From Chrysochromulina parva (taxonomy: Eukaryota; Haptophyta; Prymnesiales; Chrysochromulinaceae): a stretch of 13,322 bases of DNA. The position numbers were made by a program, and so were the translations under genes. Below, in pieces: positions 8,201 through 13,322 of this stretch. How positions within the stretch are numbered: position 1 is the first letter of the stretch; each line of letters starts with the position of its first letter. The notes under the pieces were generated by a model. It was not told where the DNA came from. It did no database searches and was given only the letters and a program-made list of their open reading frames with translations. The stretch is taken from assembly GCA_002887195.1 (NCBI GenBank), contig PJAB01001608.1, forward strand, positions 1 to 13,322. The letters are read 5' to 3'.

Positions 8201-9451
8201 AAGGGCTTCGGCTCGCTCTTCAGCAGCATCAAGTCGGCGCTCCCTCCGCTCCCCGTCCTGGCCCCTAGCTCTAGCCCCGGCGACGCCGGCGTGAGGCACC
8301 CCGTGCAAAAGAACCTCTTCGACAAGGGAATGGCACAGGCGCATGGGGCGGCTGGCTCGAGCCACCGGCATCGGCACCGGCGCTCGGCGCGGGAGGAGGA
8401 GGATCGCCACCAAAACCATGAGCATCAGTGTAACCAGCACCACCAGCACCATCACCAGCACCACCAGCACCACCAGCACCAGCACCATCAGCACCAGCAC
8501 GCTGCGTTCAGCAGCGACGATGACGTGGAGGAGGAGCCCGAGCCAGAGAGCGACAGCGGCAGCGAGAGCGATTCGCTCCACGCACACGGCAGAGCTCGTA
8601 CCGGATGGCGGACCAATGTGCCCAATGTGCCCAATGTGACTGCGCCGCCGCGGCCGTTGCCGCCGCGGCCGTTGGAGCTTCCCGATGACGACGACCGAGC
8701 CGCAGGCAATGACGATGAGCTGAGCGAAGGAAGTAGCGAGAGTGAGCGAGGTCGGCGGGGTCGGAGCCGCCCCCACGCGTCCGCACGGCCGCGCCGTCCC
8801 AGCGCTCGCAAAGCTGCGGGCAAGGCGGCAGGCAGCAACCGGCGCCCGACGAGCCGTTCCCTGGCAGATGCTTCAGGTCTGCTGGCATCGCCCGGTCGGA
8901 ACATCGCCTCCGGCGCGCCGCCCACGCCCTCCTCGAGCGCATCTGCCTCCTCGACCCGATCCCTCGGCCGCTCGCATGAGCTCACCACGCCGCCTCCGGC
9001 GCGCTGGCATGGCCACGGGGGCGTCGTCGTGGGCGAGGGCTCTACAGCATGGTCCACCCCGCCGCCCATCGGCAGCGCGGGCCCTGCTGCCGCAACTAGC
9101 CCCACTTCAAGCCGCCGGGCGCGAGGGGCAGTGCCGGCGAGCAAACGTCCACCGCGATCCCATCATCACGGGCTGCATGAGCCAAGCCCGGGGCCGTCGC
9201 CACGGGCTGCGCCCTCCCCGTCTCGCCGAGGGCCGAAGGCGACGCCGTCCTCCCCGAGCAAAGCCTCGCCACTCAAGGGGGGCTCGCCTTATGGCCATGG
9301 GCGTCCCGCCCGCCGCGTTCCGTCTTGGCCGGCGGGCGCATCAGCGAGCGATGGCAAGCGCTCAAAGCTCAAGGATAAGGAGCTCTTCCAGTCGGGCACA
9401 TCCGCTCGCCGTGCCGTGAGCTTCGCGCGAAGCCCCAGCCACGAGTACTGA
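5213..9451 (+). CDS. N-terminal-motor kinesin, kinesin-3-like, with long coiled coil and low-complexity tail
   Basis: This is a microtubule motor ATPase of 1412 residues in one uninterrupted frame (ATG 5213, TGA 9449-9451). The motor spans about 31-375. It holds P-loop GQTGSGKS (111-118), switch I NERSSRSH (221-228), switch II DLAGSE (257-262), and YRSSKLTRLLEESLGGN (328-344). EGYNGTIFAYGQTGSGKS and GIYVEGL...EGNRARQVAATRMNE favour kinesin-3, while NVINAL and SKLTRLLEESLGGN are also typical of kinesin-1/2, so the subfamily is tentative. Loop 12 (296-324) carries a Gly/Ala/Lys insertion. A basic neck (376-408) leads into coiled coil to about 810. No FHA or PH domain is visible. The tail holds an acidic patch (858-869), RRxSF-type sites around S878, S888, S933 and S1403, an Ala-rich 11-residue-period helix (944-998), a His/Gln tract (1064-1096) and a Ser/Pro/Arg-rich end. 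Motor N-terminal placement implies plus-end movement by family analogy; the cargo is unknown. Confidence 0.93.
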   Translation: MAETPAVTATPARKPSAKRRAISAGSDGGGSVNIKVAVRVRGGLDAKASVVSCTGNEMTITGAGVKGEPAQFAFDHCYGPEATQEQVYDDLGSQILDYAFEGYNGTIFAYGQTGSGKSHSIMGTPTQLGIVPRLAVELFERVHSAPSSATFEVTATYVELYNEVLCDLLTPGNTRLKIRQHVSTGIYVEGLTEVQVSNHEEVERLIAEGNRARQVAATRMNERSSRSHAIMTIMLRQRHAEADGSTRTLSAKISLVDLAGSERADLTASTSQLQEGAAINKSLSALGNVINALTEGAAAAGKGTPKGGTARGGAEAKGEAAAATHVPYRSSKLTRLLEESLGGNTVTVMLATVSPEARNLRESLATLKYAQRAKKITNTKNKNEAKEDKRRIRELTAEIARLHEQLAAGGGIATLRQSDGAESEDAATGESSADAEAARTAAAQLAEARGALDRVREEGRIAAAASIAAAAREQELEAELEASRANHEALEKRLTRTSDELSVLQGASRSAELEAHWLRQQLQMLQLRQADDAHRIASLEEESGACRRQLQAAMRQAADAREEAAEAVAQRRAAERQLHSTEAELQTARRAEASGELRAASGELRASAELIGIASREKAAHTTLLETSTASFERLLLQKDAAVRALESKLQLAAERDESRSLELAALQSQLGARAAAVEELTEAKAEGLRELMAAQALAERRADEASRARHLAEKRGTDIAMAEREIELLKRRVQVKEVHVAQLTSENGALSEQLKQQREQMDTPEAMLREMLRMTEVELRLKSQLAAEKEVKQLERIRHLESQLGRLGVAVGEKPPAPKPMSFASFFQGLKLGGGANWGTETTPSRADERADEEPISEDDEVDEDEEGVPPVRRPASFGRAAVRRASFGNARADARPPLPPSPTATTTAPTAAHPHRTPTGRIPHAASRRASFGAGGRTPQTPAEVVSATAEAVEDAGKAAAQAAAEASKTVAENAGKAADAAGRAVGGAVDNLQKGFGSLFSSIKSALPPLPVLAPSSSPGDAGVRHPVQKNLFDKGMAQAHGAAGSSHRHRHRRSAREEEDRHQNHEHQCNQHHQHHHQHHQHHQHQHHQHQHAAFSSDDDVEEEPEPESDSGSESDSLHAHGRARTGWRTNVPNVPNVTAPPRPLPPRPLELPDDDDRAAGNDDELSEGSSESERGRRGRSRPHASARPRRPSARKAAGKAAGSNRRPTSRSLADASGLLASPGRNIASGAPPTPSSSASASSTRSLGRSHELTTPPPARWHGHGGVVVGEGSTAWSTPPPIGSAGPAAATSPTSSRRARGAVPASKRPPRSHHHGLHEPSPGPSPRAAPSPSRRGPKATPSSPSKASPLKGGSPYGHGRPARRVPSWPAGASASDGKRSKLKDKELFQSGTSARRAVSFARSPSHEY
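6989..7029 (+). repeat. 21-bp tandem duplication (one coiled-coil heptad)
   Basis: The 21-bp unit at 6989-7009 is repeated at 7010-7029 with the last base missing from the perfect match. It encodes ASGELRA twice, so exactly one heptad was duplicated and the coiled-coil register is kept. Confidence 0.85.
8435..8500 (+). repeat. CAC/CAG trinucleotide minisatellite encoding a His/Gln tract
   Basis: Units of CAGCAC and CAGCACCAC (with occasional CAT) repeat over 66 bp and encode residues 1075-1096 of the kinesin, made only of His and Gln. The few synonymous CAT codons suggest protein-level constraint or simple divergence of old copies. Confidence 0.9.
8613..8673 (+). repeat. Two adjacent short tandem repeats in the kinesin tail
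   Basis: CCAATGTGC/A occurs three times with a 9-bp period (8613-8639), encoding NVPNVPNV. It is followed by GCCGCCGCGGCCGTT twice with a 15-bp period (8644-8673), encoding PPRPLPPRPL. Both keep the reading frame. The Pro-rich copies resemble SH3-type ligands, but that function is speculative. Confidence 0.85.
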
Positions 9452-9925
9452 GGCGACGCCCTACTTTCTGATGAATCAGGTCACGAGGACTTCTCCGGAA
9501 AGCAGATCTGAGTTCGGATCGATGTGATGAATCATCAATTTCGCGGTGTGCGGCCCAGAGGACGCATACCAGGGCACTGAAACGGAGCACAGCTCGCCGA
9601 AACTCGCATCAACCATCATCGCAAGTTGATCCATCCGCGGCATGTCCATGTTGAATATGTATCCGCAGAGAATCAGAATGAGCCGCACGCCCGCACCCGC
9701 GCACCCGCGCACACCCCCCCGGTTCGCCGGCTTTGTTCGAATATGGAAGATATGCTGGCCGTCTAGTACCGGTAACGTGTTGAATAGAGACGGATCGGTT
9801 AGCTGGCTAGCCGAGAAAAAAAGTTGCTTGCACAATTGTAACCCAATCGAGTCACTTCGCCTCATGTTCTGAAACGGTCTTTTGATACAGAGAAACGGAA
9901 TTTCCTACGTAGGGGAGGCTTTCTA
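9452..9925. other. Spacer between kinesin 3' end and phosphatase promoter
   Basis: Both flanking genes are on the plus strand, so this holds the kinesin 3' untranslated region and the phosphatase promoter. Visible elements are GCACCCGC twice in tandem (9693-9708) followed by a C7 run, an A7 run near 9818, and a TACGTA palindrome (9905-9910) just upstream of the phosphatase ATG. Apart from the weak minus-strand ORF there is no gene evidence. Confidence 0.45.
9476..9865 (-). CDS. Weak candidate ORF, 129 codons, unrecognised
   Basis: An ATG at 9863-9865 opens a 129-codon frame that fills most of the 474-bp spacer between the kinesin stop and the phosphatase start, ending at TGA 9476-9478. The spacer is much less GC-rich than its neighbours, so a frame this long is somewhat less expected by chance than the many shadow frames elsewhere. 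The product has a hydrophobic stretch (VRLILILCGYIF, about 60-71) and a Cys-containing C-terminal half, with no motif I recognise. It crosses a GC-rich GCACCCGC direct repeat (9693-9708). It could equally be untranslated or promoter DNA, and I lean towards non-coding. Confidence 0.22.
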   Translation of the reverse strand: MRRSDSIGLQLCKQLFFSASQLTDPSLFNTLPVLDGQHIFHIRTKPANRGGVRGCAGAGVRLILILCGYIFNMDMPRMDQLAMMVDASFGELCSVSVPWYASSGPHTAKLMIHHIDPNSDLLSGEVLVT

Positions 9926-10543
9926 ATGGGGGCCGTCCACTCATCAAGGCCGCAATCAGCTGTCGGTGGCGGTTCGGTCGCAGTCGCTGCCGGGCCTCAT
10001 TCCGCCATGTGGAGGCGCCATATTGCAGAGGTCCTCCCAAATTTGTGGCTGGGGAACCGAGAGGCAGCATGCTGCCTGCGGCTTCTTCAACATATTGGAG
10101 TGCATGCCTGCATCAACTGCACTCAAGACCCCAGTCTTCATCCAGACCATTTTCGCTACCTCCACGTCAATGTCAGCGACACACCTGAGACCGACTTGCT
10201 CCCTGGGCACTTGTCTCGCGTGCTGTCTTGGATTACTCCACACCTCAAAACAGGACGGACTGTACTCGTCTACTGTCAAGCAGGAGTGTCCCGCTCGCCA
10301 ACTGTGGTGTTGGGTCTTTTGATGCACCTGACCGATATGAGTCTCATCGACGCCTGGGCGCACGTCAAGCGCATAAGACCTGCCATCAAGCCAAACGCCG
10401 GTTTCTGCCAACAGCTATGCGATCACGAACGACTGCTGAGAGGTTGCAATTCGGCTGTGGTGGATCGCAGGCGGCACGCATGCCTCATTCCCTCCCACAG
10501 CAATGGACCTAGCTCAGCTCTACCGTCGTCGCGCATTGTCTGA
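9926..10543 (+). CDS. Atypical dual-specificity protein phosphatase, probably N-myristoylated
   Basis: This is a small cysteine-based phosphatase that would remove phosphate from Ser/Thr and Tyr residues of signalling proteins. The 205 residues contain a DUSP core from about 31 to 172: LPNLWLGN (37-44), ACINCTQD (61-68), the general-acid Asp85 in VNVSDTPETDLLP, the P-loop CQAGVSRS with nucleophile Cys117 and Arg123, then RPAIKPNAGFCQQLCDHERLL (151-171). The residue before the catalytic Cys is Tyr116, where the family signature normally has His. The N-terminus MGAVHSS fits a Gly2/Ser6 myristoylation signal, as known for the small DUSP15/DUSP22 group, which supports the 9926 start over the Met at residue 28. 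There is no MAP-kinase-binding rhodanese-like domain, so it is an atypical DUSP. Codon use is visibly less GC-rich than in the kinesin. Catalytic family is certain; substrate is unknown. Confidence 0.93.
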   Translation: MGAVHSSRPQSAVGGGSVAVAAGPHSAMWRRHIAEVLPNLWLGNREAACCLRLLQHIGVHACINCTQDPSLHPDHFRYLHVNVSDTPETDLLPGHLSRVLSWITPHLKTGRTVLVYCQAGVSRSPTVVLGLLMHLTDMSLIDAWAHVKRIRPAIKPNAGFCQQLCDHERLLRGCNSAVVDRRRHACLIPSHSNGPSSALPSSRIV

Positions 10544-10908
10544 GAGGGCGATGGCGACGCGTCACGTTCCGGGTTCTCGGATCGGCTCGCCGTTCGATTC
10601 GCCAGAGCCCAGACCTGGACCTGTGACCTCGGATGTAAATATTGTGAATTATCGCGCCGGCCGGGTGCGTCGTCGCACGGCTCGAGTCGTAGCTCCGGAA
10701 GCTCCCGCGGATAATCTTACTTATACTTTCGTGTGTGGTCCTCTCAAAGCGAAGTTTGGTCGTCTTTGCAGATGTGAGACTTTACAACATTTAAAGGTCG
10801 ACCGGCTTGCAACGGTCTTGTGCGTGCGGTGCGGTAGAGATCCTCGAGTAGTACCAATCGTCGCTGCTAACCCGGTCGCCACCATGGTTGCACGACACCG
10901 AGTGGGCC
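10544..10908. other. Convergent 3' ends of the phosphatase and coiled-coil genes
   Basis: No supported gene. TGTAA, the poly(A) signal of green algae, occurs on the plus strand at 10634-10638, about 90 bases after the phosphatase stop. Its reverse complement (10782-10786) lies about 125 bases after the minus-strand gene's stop. Whether this organism uses that signal is unknown. A plus-strand frame through here (from 10503) runs antisense into the coiled-coil gene and is not convincing. Confidence 0.45.
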
Positions 10909-12159
10909 TTAGAAACGCTGCTGGGGCTGCCTCATGTGCTGCTGCTCGAAACCCTGATACTGGAGGGTTTGGGGCGCAAACGGCGCGACACCACCACCAC
11001 CACCGTCGTTTGCATCGGGCAAGGCCTGGAGCGCCATCCACAACCGTTCGCTCAGCTGCTCGACCACGTCCGCCTCGAGGAGCAGCGAGCGCAAGAGCCG
11101 ACGGCCGCCACGCTGCTTGACCGATACGAGGAAGGCGCGCTCGAGTGGCTCCGTCGCGTCCAGCCGCATGCGAAGCTGGCGCAGAAGCACGTCCGCCATC
11201 AGCCCGCCGAGTGCGAGCGTGTCGAGCCAAGCCTTGGCTCGCCACGGCGCTTCGCCGCGCTTCGAGGGCGCGACAGCGCTCTCAGTCACTGCGCGGGTTG
11301 CCTCCTCCAGACACGCGTCGACCAGCCGTAAATTCTCCTCGGTCAGAGGGACGGCCGAGGTGCCGACCCGAGCCGCGCCGCCCGCCGCGCCACCCTGCTT
11401 CTCTCGCTCGAGCGTGTACAGCTTGGCGAGCGACTCGACAAGCTCGGCCTCGCACACCTCCGCGCGCCTCTCCATGGTCGCGCGCCCAAGCAGCGCCCTC
11501 TGCAGCTCACCCTCGAGTTCCGAGACGCGCCGCAGAACCTCAGCCTGCGAGTGGCGCTCTTGCGCCACGTCTCGAATGTCGCGCTTGAGCTCCTTCTTGA
11601 GCGCCTCGGCTTTCGCCTCGGCCACGACCGCCCGACGCCTCATCTCCTCGAGCGTGGCTTCGTGTGCAGCAGCTGCACCCTCGCTCGCGAGCAGACGCGT
11701 CTCGAGAGCCTCCACCTTGTCGGAAAGATCTGCCTTGGAACGCTCGAGGGTCTCGACACTCCGAATACGCGCCTTGTAAGCCTTCGCGTCCTTCTCCGCC
11801 TGCGCGACCTTGGCACGGAGCGTTGCGACGACGGCTCCCACCGAAGATGCGCTGCCATCATCGGGCTGGGTGGCGGTGGATCCGCCCGGACGCTGCACCG
11901 TTCGCACGGGCACTGCAAGCTGCTGTTCGAGTCTTGCCGTGCGCGCCTCAATTTCGAGGCGAGCAATTTGGGCTGCAAGCTCTGTGCTTCGCGTGCGGAG
12001 TGCCTCGGCTGCGATTGCCTCCTTGGAGCCTGGCGTGCTGGCAATGGCTCGGATCTCGCGCTCCAGCGTGCGCAGAATATGCAGCGCGGCGGTCAGATAG
12101 GGGGCGGCGGCCGAAATTTGAGAGAGAACTGGCAGCTCGCCAAGGCTGTTGACTGCCAT
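10909..12159 (-). CDS. Unrecognised coiled-coil protein with C-terminal helical module
   Basis: A single 416-residue frame runs from ATG 12157-12159 to TAA 10909-10911. Residues 1-35 are a hydrophobic helix-prone start (LTAALHILRTLEREIRAI) with no clear signal peptide. Residues about 42-85 and 105-255 are strongly coiled-coil, rich in Ala, Glu, Arg and Leu, separated by a Pro/Gly/Ser linker (87-107). A Gly/Ala hinge (256-266) leads to a compact, probably all-helical region at 270-382 with spaced hydrophobics and tryptophans: ENLRLVDACLEEATRAV, WRAKAWLDTLALGGLMADVLL, EPLERAFLVSVKQRGGRRLL and VVEQLSERLWMALQAL. The tail is Gly/Gln-rich. I do not recognise the family; a structural or scaffold role is the most I would infer. 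The strong heptad pattern and high third-position GC support real coding. It is convergent with the phosphatase. Confidence 0.75.
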   Translation of the reverse strand: MAVNSLGELPVLSQISAAAPYLTAALHILRTLEREIRAIASTPGSKEAIAAEALRTRSTELAAQIARLEIEARTARLEQQLAVPVRTVQRPGGSTATQPDDGSASSVGAVVATLRAKVAQAEKDAKAYKARIRSVETLERSKADLSDKVEALETRLLASEGAAAAHEATLEEMRRRAVVAEAKAEALKKELKRDIRDVAQERHSQAEVLRRVSELEGELQRALLGRATMERRAEVCEAELVESLAKLYTLEREKQGGAAGGAARVGTSAVPLTEENLRLVDACLEEATRAVTESAVAPSKRGEAPWRAKAWLDTLALGGLMADVLLRQLRMRLDATEPLERAFLVSVKQRGGRRLLRSLLLEADVVEQLSERLWMALQALPDANDGGGGGVAPFAPQTLQYQGFEQQHMRQPQQRF

Positions 12160-12376
12160 AGCCGCGTCAACCGTAAAGCGGTTATGAATAGCGTGTGTGA
12201 AAGATCACCGATATGAAGATGCGCCTTATCAAGGACGCGCTTAAGGCGACCGGGCGGGGCTAAGCGTTTAGCGGCCCGGCCCGGCGGCTGATCGAGTATG
12301 AGCTGTGATAAGGGGTCCAGGGGAAGCAGGGGTCCCCGAGAGCCAGTTCTACGCAGTTGTAACCGCACACGAGACA

Positions 12377-12398
12377 CGTATGTACGCCGTATGTACGC
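12377..12398. repeat. 11-bp perfect tandem duplication
   Basis: CGTATGTACGC occurs twice head to tail (12377-12387 and 12388-12398). Each unit starts with a short inverted repeat, CGTA-TG-TACG. It lies about 220 bases upstream of the coiled-coil gene's ATG and could be a paired factor site, which is inference. Confidence 0.85.
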
Positions 12399-12553
12399 CG
12401 GTTCGGTGTTTTGGGTGTCAAGTTATAAACATTGGCTGTGAAAGGCTGCCCGAAAGCAAGATATGTTGAGCTTTCAAAGTTTGAATACACTATACTTGTA
12501 CCGCTTCCGCCTTACAGCTTACTCGAGTTACTTCATCCTTTTTAGTTCAAAGT

Positions 12554-12574
12554 TCAAGTTCAACTTGAACTTGA
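12554..12574. repeat. 21-bp palindrome with 10-bp arms
   Basis: TCAAGTTCAA (12554-12563) and TTGAACTTGA (12565-12574) are perfect reverse complements around a single C. GTTCAA-type hexamers recur just to the left (from 12545), so the palindrome is nested in a run of related half-sites. Confidence 0.85.
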
Positions 12575-12775
12575 CATCCTTTACACCCACAAACCAAGAT
12601 CCAAGTTACAGCCAAGAGCCAAGAGCGACGGCCGTATCGATCGGCACGACGGCACACCGCAAACTACCCGCAAACGTCCAACGACCGCAGCCTCTGTATC
12701 CGCGGCGCGGCACAATGCTGCGCTTGCAGTGACATAAGTCAATGTCGCTGCTGCCCGCACCATCCCGTCTCCACC

Positions 12776-13322
12776 TTACTCGATGGCTCCCTTGCTGTGC
12801 ATGTAGTCGGCCGCATTCCCGCCGCCTTCGCTGGCGCGCTCGACGGCGGCGCTAGCGACGTATTCGGTGCGGGGCCATCCTGCATGCGGCGAACGGTCGC
12901 GGCTGCTTGGCGCCAGTTCACCGGGCAGCACTGCGCCAGGAGGGAGACTTTCGACCGAGGTGGCGGAGCGCTTGGCAGGAGGCTCACTCAGCGTCGGAGC
13001 GCGGTGAAGCCCAGTCGGGTGCGAGAGGTAGCTGGGCGGCTGGCTGCTCGGCGACGCTATTGGGGCCGCCGTCGGTGGGGGCAGTGTCGTCAGCGCGTGC
13101 GGCACGGGCGCGAACGCCGCGAGCGCCGGCCGCCAGGGCTGCTGCGACGATTGTGACGGCAGGGGCGGCAGAGGCGGCGGCTTCCACGACGCGAGCGAGT
13201 CCGGCACGAAGGGCTCAAGGGCTTCGTCGGTGACTACGCCTTGCTGAAATTCAAGAAGGCACTGTCCCGGGTAGGGGAGCACGCCTTGCATGACCTTCGC
13301 AGAGGCGCCCGCGACCATGCCG
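12776..13322 (-). CDS. C-terminal part of an unrecognised Pro/Ser-rich protein (start outside or at window edge)
   Basis: The frame is open to the right edge and stops at TAA 12776-12778. The first ATG in view (13316-13318) would give 180 residues, but the frame continues past it to the edge, so the gene is probably longer. Near its visible start LPYPGQCLLEFQQGVVTDEALEPF looks like folded-domain sequence. From about residue 47 it becomes Pro/Ser/Ala-rich (KPPPLPPLPSQSSQQ, PTAAPIASPSSQPPSYL) and ends in a short mixed segment with SEGGGNAADYMHSKGAIE. This resembles the disordered C-terminal end of a larger regulatory protein. I do not recognise it and infer no function. Confidence 0.5.
   Translation of the reverse strand, partial: GMVAGASAKVMQGVLPYPGQCLLEFQQGVVTDEALEPFVPDSLASWKPPPLPPLPSQSSQQPWRPALAAFAPVPHALTTLPPPTAAPIASPSSQPPSYLSHPTGLHRAPTLSEPPAKRSATSVESLPPGAVLPGELAPSSRDRSPHAGWPRTEYVASAAVERASEGGGNAADYMHSKGAIE

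Larger units (their letters stand above)
12160..12775 (-). promoter_or_regulatory. Promoter region of the coiled-coil gene plus 3' region of the right-edge gene
   Basis: Both flanking genes are on the minus strand. The part nearest the coiled-coil gene carries small inverted repeats: AACCG-TAAAG-CGGTT (12169-12183), CCTT-ATC-AAGG (12224-12234) and GCTAA-GCGT-TTAGC (near 12261-12274). A C/G-rich run follows, and from about 12400 to 12610 the DNA is distinctly AT-rich with an 11-bp tandem duplication before it and a 21-bp palindrome within it. The 89-codon plus-strand frame starting at 12463 is an artefact of this stretch. Specific promoter elements could not be assigned. Confidence 0.4.

Noticed and set aside
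10590..10610. tRNA T-loop-like string GTTCGATTC
   Set aside because: Flanking bases do not form the required 5-bp T stem and no acceptor or anticodon arm could be found nearby.
898..10610. Shared 15-mer TCGATTCGCCAGAGC near 899 and near 10594
   Set aside because: A single 15-bp match in a 13-kb window is only mildly unlikely, the flanks diverge at once, and there is no mobile-element structure.
10503..11120. Plus-strand 205-codon ORF with a near-perfect Kozak context (GCCACCATGG at 10879-10888) inside it
   Set aside because: Its second half is antisense to the coiled-coil gene, its start overlaps the phosphatase end, and the His/Arg runs are the reverse reading of Gly/Gln-rich codons. No domain is visible.
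12463..12732. Plus-strand 89-codon ORF in the AT-richer spacer
   Set aside because: Phe/Tyr/Ser-rich sequence produced by T-rich promoter DNA; no homology and no supporting context.

Overview
The window reads as nuclear DNA of a GC-rich unicellular eukaryote, most likely an alga (haptophyte-like or stramenopile-like). This rests on a eukaryotic gene set (kinesin motor, CDC123, dual-specificity phosphatase), monocistronic genes with separate promoters, long Ala/Pro/Arg-rich low-complexity tails, one probable very short intron, and one protein with a secretory or plastid-type N-terminus. No operon, ribosomal gene, tRNA, CRISPR array or recognisable transposon was seen. The lineage is an inference; no marker gene fixes it.

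Layout, left to right. (1) 1-1215 (+): 3' part of an unrecognised protein entering from the left edge. (2) 1216-2024: convergent 3' ends, no gene supported. (3) 2025-3508 (-): hydrophobic N-terminus plus Gly/Ser-rich protein whose reading frame is completed by a predicted 50-nt intron. (4) 3714-5003 (-): CDC123, the eIF2 assembly chaperone. (5) 5004-5212: short head-to-head promoter region with four ACGT cores. (6) 5213-9451 (+): a single uninterrupted 1412-residue N-terminal-motor kinesin, kinesin-3-like, with an unusual tail. (7) 9452-9925: spacer with a weak 129-codon candidate ORF on the minus strand. (8) 9926-10543 (+): small dual-specificity phosphatase with a likely N-myristoylation signal. 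(9) 10544-10908: convergent 3' ends. (10) 10909-12159 (-): unrecognised coiled-coil protein. (11) 12160-12775: AT-richer promoter/3' spacer with small inverted and tandem repeats. (12) 12776-13322 (-): C-terminal part of a Pro/Ser-rich protein running off the right edge.

The genes do not form an obvious pathway. CDC123 acts in translation initiation, the kinesin in microtubule transport, and the phosphatase in signalling. The only strong positional link is the 209-bp shared promoter between CDC123 and the kinesin. The points most worth following are the altered metal-ligand motif in CDC123, the loop-12 insertion and repeat-rich tail of the kinesin, the Tyr-for-His change in the phosphatase signature, and the short intron of the membrane protein gene.
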